Shown here piece after piece: positions 1 through 10,830 of a stretch of DNA of 64,000 bases. The first letter of the stretch is position 1. Every line of letters starts with the position of its first letter. The notes beneath the pieces were generated by a model. The model saw only the letters and a program-made list of their open reading frames with translations. It did no database searches and was not told the DNA's origin. A program made the translations under genes and the position numbers. Origin of the DNA: Aquila chrysaetos chrysaetos (lineage: Eukaryota; Chordata; Aves; Accipitriformes; Accipitridae); the NCBI RefSeq assembly GCF_900496995.4, contig NW_024470413.1, positions 1 to 64,000 on the forward strand, given 5' to 3'.

Positions 1-440
1 CGTTGCGCTGGGCTTTAGAAACTGCAAAATCCTTGACTTTAGCCCTAACACTACTTAGCAACAACTGAAAACATCAGGTTTCAACATTTTCTCATCCACT
101 AAATCAAAAAACGTAGCACGCACCAGAACTACTAGGAAGACAATTAACTTAATCCAGCTGAAAACCAGACCCCACCCAGCAAGCAAAGAGGGAGACGGAG
201 CAGGGAGAGAACTGGAGACTTCTGAAGACCCTGCTGCGGTCACCCACCCCAAACGAGCAACCGCACGGGCGCGGGGACTGTGAGGACAGCTCAGCCAAAA
301 GTCACGACCATGCAGCCCGCAGCCCACCGCAGCCGGGTCCTGCTCGGTGCCACACACAAGCCACCTCCTGCCTGCGACGGCGCAGCAGTATCGGTCCCGT
401 CAGACTGCAAAAAAATTGTTCTTTCGACCGGCCAGTGGTT
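1..440. other. no gene recognised
   Basis: This stretch lies outside arm A. Short open frames occur on both strands, but none shows a recognisable domain. It has no counterpart elsewhere in the window. It borders a CR1 3' fragment on its right. Confidence 0.4.
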
Positions 441-655
441 GGATAGGTTGGAATTAGGAAAAATTTCTTTACTGAGGGGTTGTCAGGGACGTTGGAACAG
501 GTTGCCCAGGAAGTGAGTTGAGTCACCATCCCTGCAGGTATTCAAAAAAAGCGCGTAGACGGAGGATTCCATAACATGGTTTTTAGTGGCCGTGGATGAG
601 GTTGCGATCGATGATATTGAAGGTCTGTCCAACCTAAATGATCTATAAATAACCA
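440..655 (+). mobile_element. CR1 LINE 3' fragment
   Basis: On the plus strand the text runs like the 3' part of an avian CR1 element: a Leu-Gly-rich 'gaggggttgtcagggacgttgg' type block, a block matching 'gagtcaccatccctgcaggt', then the stretch that usually encodes or precedes 'DMVLGGRG' in CR1 and the 'ggtctgtccaacctaaatga' tail. It has several substitutions and indels, so it is an old, dead, 5'-truncated copy. It is not shared with the duplicated arms. Confidence 0.7.
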
Positions 656-699
656 TCAAACCATTACCGTGCGGACCACCAGCCCGTGGCTCGGGCTAC

Positions 700-1148
700 A
701 CCAATCGTGGTGGTAACACAGGACAAGAGAGGGAAAGAAAGCAGGAGGGGCACAAAAAGTTGGCACAGGACACAGCCAGGGCAGCTGACCCTAAGTGGCC
801 AACAGGGTATTCCATACCATGTGATGTCACATCTAGTATAGGAACTGGGGGAAAGTGGGGGCGGGGGGAATCGCCACTCGGGGACTAACTGGGTGTCAGT
901 CGGCGGGTGGTGAGCAATTGCACTGCGCATCATTTGTACATTCCAATCCTTTTATTATTACTGTTGTCATTTTATTAGTGGTATCGTTATCATTATTGGT
1001 TTCTCCTTTTCTGTTCTATTAAACCATTCTTATCTCAACCCACGAGTTTTACTTCTTTTCCCGATTTCTTCCCCACCACACTGGGTTTGGGGGGAGTGAG
1101 TGAGCGGCTGCGTGGTGCTTAGTTGCTGGCTGGGCCTAAACCACGACA
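700..1148 (+). mobile_element. avian ERV LTR, 5' end unclear
   Basis: The block 'tccataccatgtgatgtcac' near 811, a T-rich stretch with 'ttattattactgttgtcatt' near 951, the 'atctcaacccacgagtttta' block near 1033 and an end at 'aaaccacgaca' (1138-1148) are the layout of common avian ERVL-type solo LTRs. The same 'ttccatacca' block recurs in the LTRs at 4,2xx-4,768 and 60,651-61,228. The third duplicon copy reads through the matching position (about 46,476) without the LTR, so this insertion either postdates that copy or marks the edge of homology. I could not identify the 5' end or a target duplication. Confidence 0.6.
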
Positions 1149-1345
1149 TCATCCCAGCCGCAAGAGGAGCATGGGGGATGGTGAAGAGGGGTTAACAGTC
1201 ACTAAAGAACAACTCTGCCGCTCCTTCCTCCTCACACTTCTCCCCTGCTCCAGCCTGGATCTTCTCCATGGGATCCCACCATATTTGCAGTCAAGGCTAT
1301 GTGGTGTTCATTCCTTTCTGTCTTACCTTTCTCCTTTATACTCAC

Positions 1346-1990
1346 AGAATCACAGACATGTTGAGATTGGAAGGGACCTCTGGAGATCATCTAGTTCAAC
1401 CCTCTCAGCTGAGGAAGAGTCAGCTAGAGTATGTTGCTCAGCACCTTATCTAGGTGGGTATGGAGTACCCTCATGGATGGGGATTCCACAACCTCTCCGG
1501 GAAGCCTGTTCCAGTGTTTAACCACCCACACAGTCAAACACAGTTTTCTGGGGTTCAGATGGAATTTTACACACATTAATGAGATCCCCCTCAGCCTTTT
1601 CTTCTCCAGGCTGAACAGTCCCACATCTCTCAGCCTTTCCTCCTAGGAAAGATGCTCCAGTCCCTTAAACCAGCTTTGTGGCCCTTTGCTGCACTTGCTT
1701 GAGTAGGTCAACAAGTATGATGCACTGGGCAGCGCAGCACTTGACACAGCACTCCAGCTGTGGCCTCAGCAGTGCTGAGTAGAGGGGAAGGATCACCTCC
1801 CTCCATCTGCCAGCAAGGCTTCTCCTCATGCAGCCCAGGAGGCTGTTGGCCTTTGCCATGAGGGTGCATTGCTCGCTCATGCTCAGCTCCTTGTCCTCTG
1901 GGACCTCAAGGTCCTTCTCTGTGGAGCTGCTATCTTGCTGGTCGACCCCCAGCATGACGTCCACACTGGGGTTGAATCACAGGCTGTCCT
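1346..1990 (-). mobile_element. CR1 LINE ORF2 C-terminus and 3' end (arm A)
   Basis: On the minus strand, translation gives the CR1 ORF2 tail: 'EKDLEVPEDKELSMSEQC', then 'WREVILPLYSALLRPQLE', 'QVQQRATKLV', and in another frame 'RLRDVGLFSLEKKRLRG' and 'HWNRLPGEVVESPS'. The 3' end reads 'ggaccactctg'-like sequence and ends in the 'tctgtgattctgtga' tail typical of CR1. Stops and frame changes show that it is dead. Its counterparts are at 38,122-38,722 (+) in arm B and 45,660-46,290 (+) in copy 3, which makes it a three-way comparison point for the duplicon. Confidence 0.88.
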
Positions 1991-4260
1991 CCCCGAGGGA
2001 CTTGTCCTTCTTGAAGATGAGCTTCACCTCTGGCACAAGTCCCACAGTGCTGCAGAGTCACCTGGGACAGCAAAGCCCTCTCCTGCCAGGGCTGCACAGC
2101 CCAGGCCTCTTTCTCTCTGGCCTTGGGGACTGCAGCTTTTGGTCTCGCTGTGAGAACCTCATTCATCAGGATGTTGCCACCTGCCATCTACTCCAGCATG
2201 CATAGGCTGTGAAGCAAAGCCTTTCTAGACAAGGGCTCCCATCTCTTGGTAGAAGGTTTCTTTGTTACAAGTCTGCCCTTGGCCCTGGAGCCACATCTGA
2301 GGTGCTGCAGTCCTAATGGGCATCAAAGCCCACCGCCTGGGGCACAGACAGCGGGAGCCTTGTGTGCCATAACAGAGCTGTGACATGAGTGGAATAAGCT
2401 GAGGTGAGGAAGGACAGCTCCCACGGGTTATTTGGTGAATGGAGGCACAACATGCTTAGGAGAGACCGACACAGAAGGTGAGAAGTGGAGGATGCCTTGT
2501 GTGATGTCAGGGCAGCTCAGATATATGTGGACATTCTCTATGGGACAGGCAACGGATGAGGTGGGAGCTTGTGTGTGGGTCAGCTTCTGAATAAGCCATC
2601 CAGTCTGATGCTCACCTGGACCTGGAACTCCCAGAAGAGGAAGAGCTGGTCAGGGATGCGAAGGCCAGTGTCAGCCTTGGCCATAGTGACCATGAAATTG
2701 GAGTCTCCCAGATCCCCAGGGATGGGAAGAAGGAGAGTAGCAGAGAGCAGACCCTGCACATCAGGGAATGAGAATTTGGCCAATTGAGGGCACTGGCAGG
2801 TGGGGTCTAAGATGGCAGTGTCAGGGCGCTGAGCAGCATCACCTGCGGCCTCCACCCACACCTCTGTCCATGGGCCCAGGAGATCATTGAAGCCTAGGCC
2901 TGAGTTTCAGCCCCAGCTTGATCTCTGCTGTAGGGCTACTGGTCTCCAGACACAGCCATAGACACAGCCTTGCCTGTCCATGGACCTTGTTGATTCGGAC
3001 TTGCAGGCTCACTTCCCAGCTTGATTCTTCATGCAATGCACAATGGAAGGACTCTGTGGCGCTCCAAGTGCCAGACCCCAGCTGATTCATGGAGGCCTCG
3101 GGCCTTTCTGCTTCCTTTCTTCCTGTCATCACTTGGTCAGGTTTTGGGAGGAGAGGAAGGAAAAGCAGGGGTGGTTTCCAGGTGCCAATGATTGAACTGG
3201 GGGAGCAGAGCCATCACATGTGAAGTGATCTAAAGGCTACGCCAGTTCAAAACTCTTATCTTCTGCTGTTATTTCAGAGACCTTAAATCTTCAGCAGGAA
3301 CCTGGCAGCTCTGAGATCCCTCCATCTCCCTCTCTTGTAGCAATTAAGCTGATAGGACCCCAGTCACAGGCTTGCTTTCAACTCTGTTTGCAGCCTAAAG
3401 CACCCCATTGGTCGGTAGATACGCCAGGAAACTTGCATAAGGAACCCACTCCTGTGGAGAAGAAGGTGGATGTTCCCAGGAATCTCAGGAGGCGTGGCAT
3501 ACCCATAGCTGTGCTCAGGGAGCTGGTCAAATGCCTCGTCTCCATTGCTGTAATGGTGGCCTAGATGCCTGGTTCATGTGTCAGCTCTCTCTGTGGCTGC
3601 TGACATTTACTGAGCAACCTGGTCTGACCTCAAGAGCTGGCCCTGCTTGGAGCTGGGCATTGGACTACAGACCATCTGAGCTCCCTTCCACCCTGAATTA
3701 TCTGATCAGCGTATGATGTAGAGACCCTCGCCTCCAACTCGATCTCTTCTTGTACAGCGTGTGCCAAGGCACAGGCTCCTGGAAGGGCTGGTGGGAGAGA
3801 GACTGTTGGGGAGTGTCTAGTCCAGCCTCCAGGCTGGCTGTGACTTTGAGGAGCAAAGAAGAGCTCCAAAGGTGGAGATCACAACAACACTCCTCCTAGT
3901 CCATTTTATTTTTCCTAAGGCTCAGCCTAAAGCTCCCAAGAGGCAAGTTGTGGCTGTTGCCTCCGTCATATCATTGGCCACTGCAGAAGAGAGCTTGGCT
4001 CCACCATCTCTCCAGGTAGCTGTAGGCTCTTCTTAGGTGGCCCCAGGCCTCCTTCAGCAGGCTGGAGAGGCCCAGTTCCCTCAGACTCTCCTCGCAGCTC
4101 GTGCCTTAAGCCCCTCACTCCACCTTGGCAGACCTCCTCCGGACCTTCTCCAGTTTCTCCACTCTCCTTTTGAAATGGGAGGCCCACTGGCTCATATGGC
4201 ATCATCCTGCTGCCCAGGCCCTTCTCCTCAGAGCACTCCTTAGCTGGCCAGGTCTCTACC
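1991..4260. other. arm A non-coding stretch, part missing from arm B
   Basis: No gene is recognised. The part from 1,991 to about 3,152 is absent from arm B but present, inverted, in copy 3 (44,571-45,650). This shows that arm B lost it rather than arm A gaining it. The remainder (3,153-4,260) matches arm B at about 36,980-38,095. The minus strand at 3,966-4,409 is open for 147 codons and has a CR1 3'UTR-like character ('GVRGLRHELRGESEGTGPL'), so it is not a gene. Confidence 0.6.
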
Positions 4261-4768
4261 CATGCTGCTGCATGGAGTTGTTGGGCAGCTTGTGGGTTGG
4301 GATAAAAACAGATAATAGGTGAATGAAAACAGATTAAAACAAATATAAACCCAACCCAACAGGCAATGCAAAGGCAATCACTTCCCACCTCCCACAAGCA
4401 GAGTGACACCCAGCCAGTCTCCCTTCAACAGACACCTTGAACGACAGGAAACTCCACCGCCTTCTTCCTCTGCCCGAGCTTTTATTGCTGAGCATGATGT
4501 CATATGGTATGGAATATCCCTTTGGTCAGATGGGGTCAGCTGGCCTGGCTGTGTCCCATTGCCCCCCAACTTCTCGCCCACCCCCAGCCTACTCACTGGG
4601 AGGGAGCAGAGTGAGAAACAGAGAAGGCCTTGACGCTGTGCAAACACTCTTCAGCAACAGCCGAAACGCTGGTGTGTTATCAACACTGTTCTAGGCACCA
4701 ATGCAAAACAGAACACCATAGGGGCTGCTACGAAGAAAGTGAACCCCACCCCAGCCAGACCCAGGACA
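4260..4768 (-). mobile_element. ERVL-type LTR (arm A, uninterrupted)
   Basis: Read on the minus strand it starts 'TGTCCTGGGTCTGGCTGGGG' at 4,768. It then runs through a 'gcagcccctatggtgttctg' block, a 'ttccataccatatgacatca' block and an 'aataaaagctcgggcag' segment, and ends in a T-rich part near 4,270. This is the order seen in avian ERVL LTRs. The arm B copy (36,033 onward) is split by a younger LTR, and the empty target of that insertion is preserved here at 4,604-4,609 ('gagcag'). Confidence 0.75.
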
Positions 4769-5039
4769 CTTGAACCAGGGTCCCAAAAAGGGACACAGTA
4801 GTGTACAGGTGGCTGACAAGTGATGGGCAGGGGAGGCAATATTTTCCCTCACTCTTTTGGCAAGGCTCTTCTTTCTACACTCCAGGACACTGCTGGCCAC
4901 CTCTGCTACCAGGTAGCCCTGGATCGTGTGGACCACTGCTGGATCGTGTTTTGCCTTCTGTCCCCCAGCACCACCAGGGCTGTTTCCTCAGAGGTGCTCT
5001 CTGGCCAGGCAGCCCCCTTCCCCTGCCACTGCAGGCTGT

Positions 5040-5543
5040 TAGTCTACCCCAGGCACAGGATCTGGCCTTTGTCTTTCTTGTATCTCACAACGTTCCTGAC
5101 AGGACAGTCCTTCTGCCTGTTAGGTTCCCCTGAATGGCATCCCAAGGCACAGGAATGGTCCTCCCAATATAGTGCCATCAACAAACGTGGTGAGAGTTGC
5201 CTCCTCCGGGTCATGGATACAGGTGTAAAACTGCACAGCGCCCAGGAGAGTCCCCTGTGCAGCCCCACAATGTGCCAATATGTCCCACTGGCCTCCAGGT
5301 ACGGTATGGCCCCTTCACCACTGCTCTCAGCCTCATCATCCAACTGGTGTTTTGCCCATCTCTTTGTCTATCCATCCAGACTGTAATGTCCTAACTTGAG
5401 TAGAAGAATATTGAGGGAGACTGTGCCAAAAGTCTTGCTGAAGTGGAGGTAAACAACATCCACCATGCTCCCCTCATGCACAAATGCACTTCCTTCATCA
5501 TGACGGCAATCAGGTTGGCAAGGCATGATTTACCGTTGGGAAG
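5040..5543 (-). mobile_element. CR1 reverse-transcriptase fragment (arm A)
   Basis: The minus strand encodes 'MVDVVYLHFSKTFGTVSLNI', clearly the CR1 RT palm segment 'VDVVYLDFSKAFDTVS'. Here the acidic residues are His and Gly, so the catalytic motif is destroyed. Upstream on the same strand 'NLIAVMMKEVHLCMRG' fits the preceding 'CLTNLI..YDE' CR1 block. Downstream the frame decays. The arm B counterpart is 35,268-35,770 (+). Confidence 0.8.
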
Positions 5544-5672
5544 TCCATGCTGATGTTGTCCTTTTTTACGTGCCCAGAAATGTCACCCATGAGGAGTCAT
5601 TTAATGGCACGCTCCTCATCAAAGTGACCTTGTACAGCCTGTGGTTCCCTGGGTTGCATTCTTGGCCTCTTT
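5544..5672. other. 129-bp segment missing from arm B at an LTR insertion
   Basis: In arm A this segment joins the CR1 RT fragment to the 'aggagacgggcgcaacttgg' block. In arm B the same two flanks are separated instead by the LTR at 34,304-35,267, and this 129-bp stretch is gone. It has no coding signal of its own. Confidence 0.75.
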
Positions 5673-7800
5673 AGGAGACGGGCGCAACTTGGGTTTGTCT
5701 TCACTCTCAAGAGACCCCTACCAATTCCATGACCCTTTACAGCGGACATTCCAAAGAAATATCAGTCTTTCCCTGTGACTGCGTTACCACTATTCTGCCT
5801 GTTCTTTGGTGTATTTAGTTTCTCTAGTCTTTCATGTAGGTACACCTGTCCTGACAAAATGACCATTTGTGAAAGTCATCTTTTCAGATGCAGACTGCCT
5901 AGGCAAAGGCCCTTTCCATTATGCTCCACTTCTTCCCTTACTCTTTGTTCATCAAGATACCTCTCCCCTATGCAGCTGCTTTGAGCTTCAGGGAGTTAAA
6001 AGCTTGCCTGTCTTCCAGTAGTCTAACTGTCTCTTTAGCCAATTCTTTAATTGTGTTTATATCTAACTTTTTCATATCTATCACAAACATTTCTCATAAC
6101 ATTATCCTCTGTAGACAGGCAGCCTCATTAGGGGCAGCTGGACTTTGCATATGGTTGAGGAGTGTGACTTATTGTTTATGAAACTTGATTATGATTTTCT
6201 TTGCTTTGCTTGCAAACAGGAAAAATTCTTCTGGGCCTGTGTGCAGCCAGTTCTCTAAGGAGAGCAGGGGGGAGATGATGCAATGGAGCTGTAACATCCA
6301 ACTGTAGAGATCAGTGGAGGAAACTGAGGCAAGGAACAGAGATGTAAGCCCCAGGTGGCCAATGTCAGAAGTGGTGAGGTTTGATAGGTGAGGAGCAAGG
6401 TTGTCCATACAGTGTCAGAGCTCAAGGGACTGCTTTTCCTAGCTGTCCAGACCTCCTGAGGAGACACTCTGGATCATTATCACTTGGAGAATGCTTCTAT
6501 CACCTCTTCTCTAAATTGAAGAGTAAGAAAAACTATTCTTTAAAAGGAAAAAAAATCATGGGTATAGGTGCAGTTTGAAATCTTCCTCCTTAACTACACT
6601 ATGAAATTTTTCTAATTAGCTGTACAAGTCTTGAAGACTTGGAGAAAATTGCAGGAAGAAACAAGGCTCGTTAGAGCTTTCTGTATTTTAATGAGCCCCA
6701 TGGTGTGTTTGAGGCTGAGTCCATGGACCTCAGCTACTGAGAGCAGACTGAAAGAAACTTCTCAAGAAGCCAAAGTCAGAAGCAAAGTACCTTGAAGCAT
6801 TAATGGGCCCCACTGAGGTGAGGGCCATTACTGACAAAGCCTCCCCAGGGACTCGTTAGAGCAGATAACTGGAGGCTGTGATTGCAGGTAGGCAAAAGCA
6901 CTGTGAAGGTGGCTCTAATGCTGAGAAAATATTTGGTTTGTTTTATGCAGCAGAAAGGCCAAGCCCTGATCTCCAGGCCTTGGGCAGACAGATTCTGTCC
7001 CTCACAGGTGAGTCAGGGCTCTTCCTGGGGGCAGCAAGATGTGAGGGTGAGCAATGCCAAGAGTAGGAAAACTGTGCAACACCTCTTGGCCACCCCAAGC
7101 AGGGGTGAGGAAGAAACTAAGTCCAGAGCCTCAAAACAAGTTTTACCTGGTAGGCCTCAGTGGCAGAAGCTACTGTCAAATCCAAGATGACAAATCCCTT
7201 GGACCTGTTCTGCCTTTCAGCCTTGCCAGAGCACTTGGCCATCTCTACTGCAGGCTGTCATAACCTGTCCTATGCTTTACCTCCTTCCCTTCAGGCTGTT
7301 GATGTCCATCTTGCTTTCCCAGCTAGCTCTCACCCCAGCATTTCTGTTCCTTCACTGATGTCTCTCCAGCCTGGCTGGATTTTCCTTGCAACACAACACC
7401 ATGTGCTGAACCAAGGCTCTCTCTGGGTGACCTCTTGCACCACAAGGCTACCCTTTGAGTGACATTTCTTTCTCAACACATCCAGTCTGAACCTTTCAAG
7501 CTGCACTTTGCGCAGGTTTCCTTCTCTTCCCACTACCAAGAAAAGCTCCACCATCTCTGAAGCCACCCTTCACGCAGGTGCGCTCTACTGCTATAGTGCC
7601 CCGAGCCTCCACTTCACCAAGCTAAATAAGCCCAAGTCCCTCAGCCTCTCCAAAGAGGCCCCATCCTGGCAGATGTCCTCTGGGACCGCTTCAGTTCTTC
7701 CCCACTCCTCCAGACCAGGGAACCCCACACCCAGACACACTAGTCCAGATGTGGCCACACCAGTGCTGAGGCCAGAGGGATGAGAACAGCCTTGCCTGGG
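5673..7800. other. arm A non-coding stretch
   Basis: Matched in reverse complement by about 32,150-34,303. No gene is recognised. The segment at about 7,380-7,790, read on the minus strand, contains a 'gaggctgagggacttgggct' block followed by UTR-like sequence, suggesting another decayed CR1 3' region. Open frames here differ between the arms and show no domain. Confidence 0.5.
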
Positions 7801-8520
7801 TGGCCACGCCTCTCCTAATACAGCCCTGCTGCTGGCTGTCAGATTCTCAGGCAGAAGTGATGTCATAGTCAACAGACCAGCCATGTGTCTTGCTGATGGC
7901 CAATGACCCCAAAAGTTTGGAGATTCCAATGACCTCACAGTCGCCTTCATGGCCATGTGCCTCCTGCTGGCCTATGAGCTTCTCAGACATAATTGGTGTC
8001 AGAGTGATAGCCCAACCCATCAGCCTTCTTGTGGCATGTCAGCTGACCAGCCAGAAGTAACCTCACCATGATCTTCCAAGCCACATGCCTGCTGCTGTCC
8101 TGTCACGTACTCAGGCAGAAGAGGTGTGAGAACCCATATCCCAGCCCTCGTCCTGGACGAGCCTACCAGGTACTTGGGGAAAGGGATTCTCACAATCAAG
8201 ACACTTTTGCTGGCCTGGCAGATGTGAGCGTAGAAGCACATATGCCAGCCATGAGTCACGGGCTGACCTATCAGCTCCTTCAGAAAGAAGTGACCTCACA
8301 GTCCCTTTCCCAGCCATGGTCCTGCTGCTGGCCTATCAACTCCAAGGACAGAAGGGACCTCCCAGCCACCTTCCCAGCCTTGTGCCTCCTGCTGTCCCAT
8401 GAGATCCTGAGGCACAGCTGACCTCACCATAGCATTCCCACCCATCTCCTCCTTGTGGCCTACGAGCTCATCAGGTGCAGGTCACCTCACATTCCTGTCG
8501 CAATGCCATGTGACCTTTCT
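7800..8520. repeat. diverged tandem repeat, about 75-80 bp period (arm A)
   Basis: The plus strand repeats a loose unit: 'gaagtgacctcacagtccct', then 'cagccatgtgcctcctgctg', then 'gcctatgagctcctcaggca'. I count roughly seven to nine recognisable units with many substitutions and indels. A stray unit sits near 9,245-9,275. The arm B counterpart is about 31,450-32,150. The function is unknown. Confidence 0.6.
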
Positions 8521-8559
8521 GGGACCTCACGATCCCTGCCCCGGTCCCAGGGGGCCAAA

Positions 8560-9040
8560 CAGCTTACGTAAGGTTGAGGAGAGGTGACCAAGATGAGGGC
8601 AGTAGAGCGTGGGAAAGAGAGCTTCAGGGATTCGGTGTTGAGGTTGGAGCTTAGGGATTAGAGCTCACCTTTCAGGGTTGGGGATTAGGCAAAGGCTTAG
8701 GGAGAGAGTTTGGTTCTCCTGCTGAGGTTCCCTGGCTAGTGTTTAAGGTGTGGGCTAGCATGGTGGGTCAGGGTTTTGTTTAGGGCTGAGGTGAGGGCTA
8801 GGATTAAGGCCAACATGTTAATACTAGGGGTAGAGGCTGGGGGCTAGGGTGAGCAACCGGGTAAGTGTAAGGGTAAGGGGTTATGGGTTTGGGATTTGGC
8901 TTAGATGTAAGCTTTGAGGTTAGGGATAGCCTAAGCTCAGTTAGGTTAGTAACGGTGGATTACTGTCAGGGGGAGGAGAAGTATTTAGGGGTAGGGTTAG
9001 GTCTTAAGCTTACTAGTTAGAGATAGTGTAAGGGCTTAAC
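8560..9040 (+). repeat. G/T-rich telomere-like degenerate block (arm A)
   Basis: The plus strand is dominated by variants of TTAGGG and TAGGG, for example 'ggttagggatag' at about 8,921, 'taggggtagggttagg' at about 8,986 and 'ggggattaggc' at about 8,681. They are interspersed with other T/G-rich words and have no strict period. The arm B counterpart (about 30,930-31,400) shows the complementary CCCTAA-rich strand. This could be an ancient interstitial telomere-like tract or a G-rich minisatellite. I cannot decide which. Confidence 0.45.
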
Positions 9041-9619
9041 AGGAATGTTTTCACAGCAATGTCCCCTTAGCTCATTTTACCTCTTCAAAATCTTTTGTGT
9101 CTGTTGGTCAAGGCCCTCTTCCCTCCCCCAAATCCCCCATTTCTTTTGCCCAGGCTCCTCCTGACCTCCCCAAATGTGTCACCTTGTTGAGGGTGGCTTC
9201 CTGATGACATTCACGACCTCAGAGTATCTCTCTCCCTGCTGCTGCTGACCAGTCAGAAGTGACCTCCCAGCCACCATCCAAGGGGACATAGTGTCTGCTG
9301 TGCTTGAGAGGCCTCTTCACAGCCTACCCAGCAGCACTGGAGGAAGGTGATGCCCTGCACCACCCCAGAGGTTCCCTGCCTGCAAACCCACTCGTAGATC
9401 CAAAGGGTTCCTGCATCACTTTTCCCACATGGGTGCTTCAGTTACCACAGGGCAGCTTGGATGCCATGGCCACCTCTGTGCGGGCAACCGAATCAAGACC
9501 AGAATGTAAATTTTAGAAAAATGTGGAAGCCTACGCAGAAAAGGAAATCTATGTAATAGCAGAAAAAGTCTTAATTTCCAGCTTTTAATGATCTTTTATG
9601 AAATTTTGCTGATCACGGA

Positions 9620-10110
9620 GAGATGCTGCTGGGTTCCCAGAGGACTTTGTACCACTGATGGAATTCGTTCCTGATCATCCAGCCAACTTCCCATGCACTG
9701 CATCATCCATGTCTTCAGTCCAGATGTCAACAATCCGCCCTAAGGAGACTATGGGAAACCACATCCAAGGACTTGCAAAAGTCCAGGTACACAGCATGCC
9801 CTTCTTTCCCCTCCCACATGGGTTCAGCAACCCTTTTCTTGTCCTTCAAGCGATGGAGATGGCTGCAAGAGCATTTTCCCTGTCACCTTGCCAGGGACTG
9901 AGGTGAAGGTGGCCAACCTGTCACACTCCCAATCCGCCTTTTTGCCCTTTTTGAAGATGGGTTTGAGATTTGCCTTTTCTGAGGATCTTGGAACCTGCCT
10001 GATCTCTCTGCCCCTTCCAAGATGTTTGAGAGGCCTCGTGATGACACCAGCCAGCTCCACCAGCACCTCTCTGCTGCATTGCACACCAAAAGCCGTCTTC
10101 ATATCCCACA
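9620..10110 (-). mobile_element. CR1 RT N-terminal fragment (arm A)
   Basis: Minus-strand translation gives 'LVELAGVITRPL', 'KANLKPIFKKGKKADW', 'LATFTSVPGKVTGKMLLQ' and, in a shifted frame, 'CKSLDVVSHSLLRADC'. These correspond to the CR1 blocks 'LADVIARPLS', 'KANVTPIFKKGKKEDPGNYRP', 'SVPGKVMEQILL' and 'FSKAFDTVSHNIL'. It is truncated and frameshifted. The arm B counterpart is about 29,800-30,330 (+). Confidence 0.85.
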
Positions 10111-10166
10111 CTTGCAGGGGAGTGCCCAGGACACCGCACGTGCCAGTCCAGGTCCTCTGGACTGGT

Positions 10167-10830
10167 TCAAAAGAGAACCAGAAGCGATCTCCTCCTGCAG
10201 ACCCACAACTCCCATGGGCTCTCCGTGCAGCTCACAGCTTCCCTGAGCATTTTTCTCAGTGTCCCCCTGCCCCAACCTTTCTAGTCCACAGGCTGTAGAT
10301 GAGAGGATTGAACAGGGATGTGAGGATGGTGTAGATAAGGGGCTTTGTCAACCTATCTCAGCAGGGCTCTTCTGGGCATCACACACCCAAGGATGATGGT
10401 GTCGTAGAAAAGAGTGGCACTAGTGAGGCGGGCGGAGCAGGTGGAGAAGTCTTTCTGCCTGCCCGCGCCGGATGGGAGACGTTCCTCAGGGTGGCAGCTC
10501 TGATGCACACAGGATGACCATGTGAACAGGAAGGGGAGGATGGGATCTAAAAAGCAGGTCATGACAGCAAAGAGCATGAGTGTCACAGTGCCAGTGTGTG
10601 AAAGCTCCAGCAATGGGGTGAAATCACAGAAGAAGTGGTCCACTCCACTGGGGCCACAGAACAGTATCTGGGACATGACTGAAATGATTACTGTAGCTGA
10701 CAGAAATCCCCCTAGCGAAGGAGACAGACCTGGCAGTTCCTGAGTCTTGTAGAGAGCAGGGGGTGGCACACAGCCCAGTACTGATCGTAGGATGTAGTCA
10801 CCAGCAGTAAACACTCTGCACATGCAAAAG
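10167..10830 (-). pseudogene. olfactory receptor pseudogene, non-OR14 class II (arm A)
   Basis: Minus-strand translation recovers the second half of a class II olfactory receptor: a TM4/ECL2 region 'VIISVMSQILFCGPSGVDHF' followed by 'FCDFTPLLELSHTGT', TM5 'LFAVMTCFLDPILPFLF', the 'SGAGRQKDFSTC' intracellular loop 3/TM6 motif, and, after a stop and a frame shift, TM7 'LIYTILTSLFNPLIYSLW' with the NPxxY-like motif. A further shift gives 'GTLRKMLREAVSC', ending at a TGA at 10,167-10,169. No convincing TM1-TM3 is visible. The arm B copy shares the stop and both frame shifts, so it was dead before duplication or has been homogenised. The loop sequence differs clearly from the OR14-like genes here, so it belongs to another receptor family, which I cannot name. 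Confidence 0.8.

Noticed and set aside
3966-4409. 147-codon minus-strand frame conserved in arm B (36,844-37,287)
   Set aside because: Conserved only because the arms are nearly identical. The sequence is LTR plus CR1 3'UTR-like.
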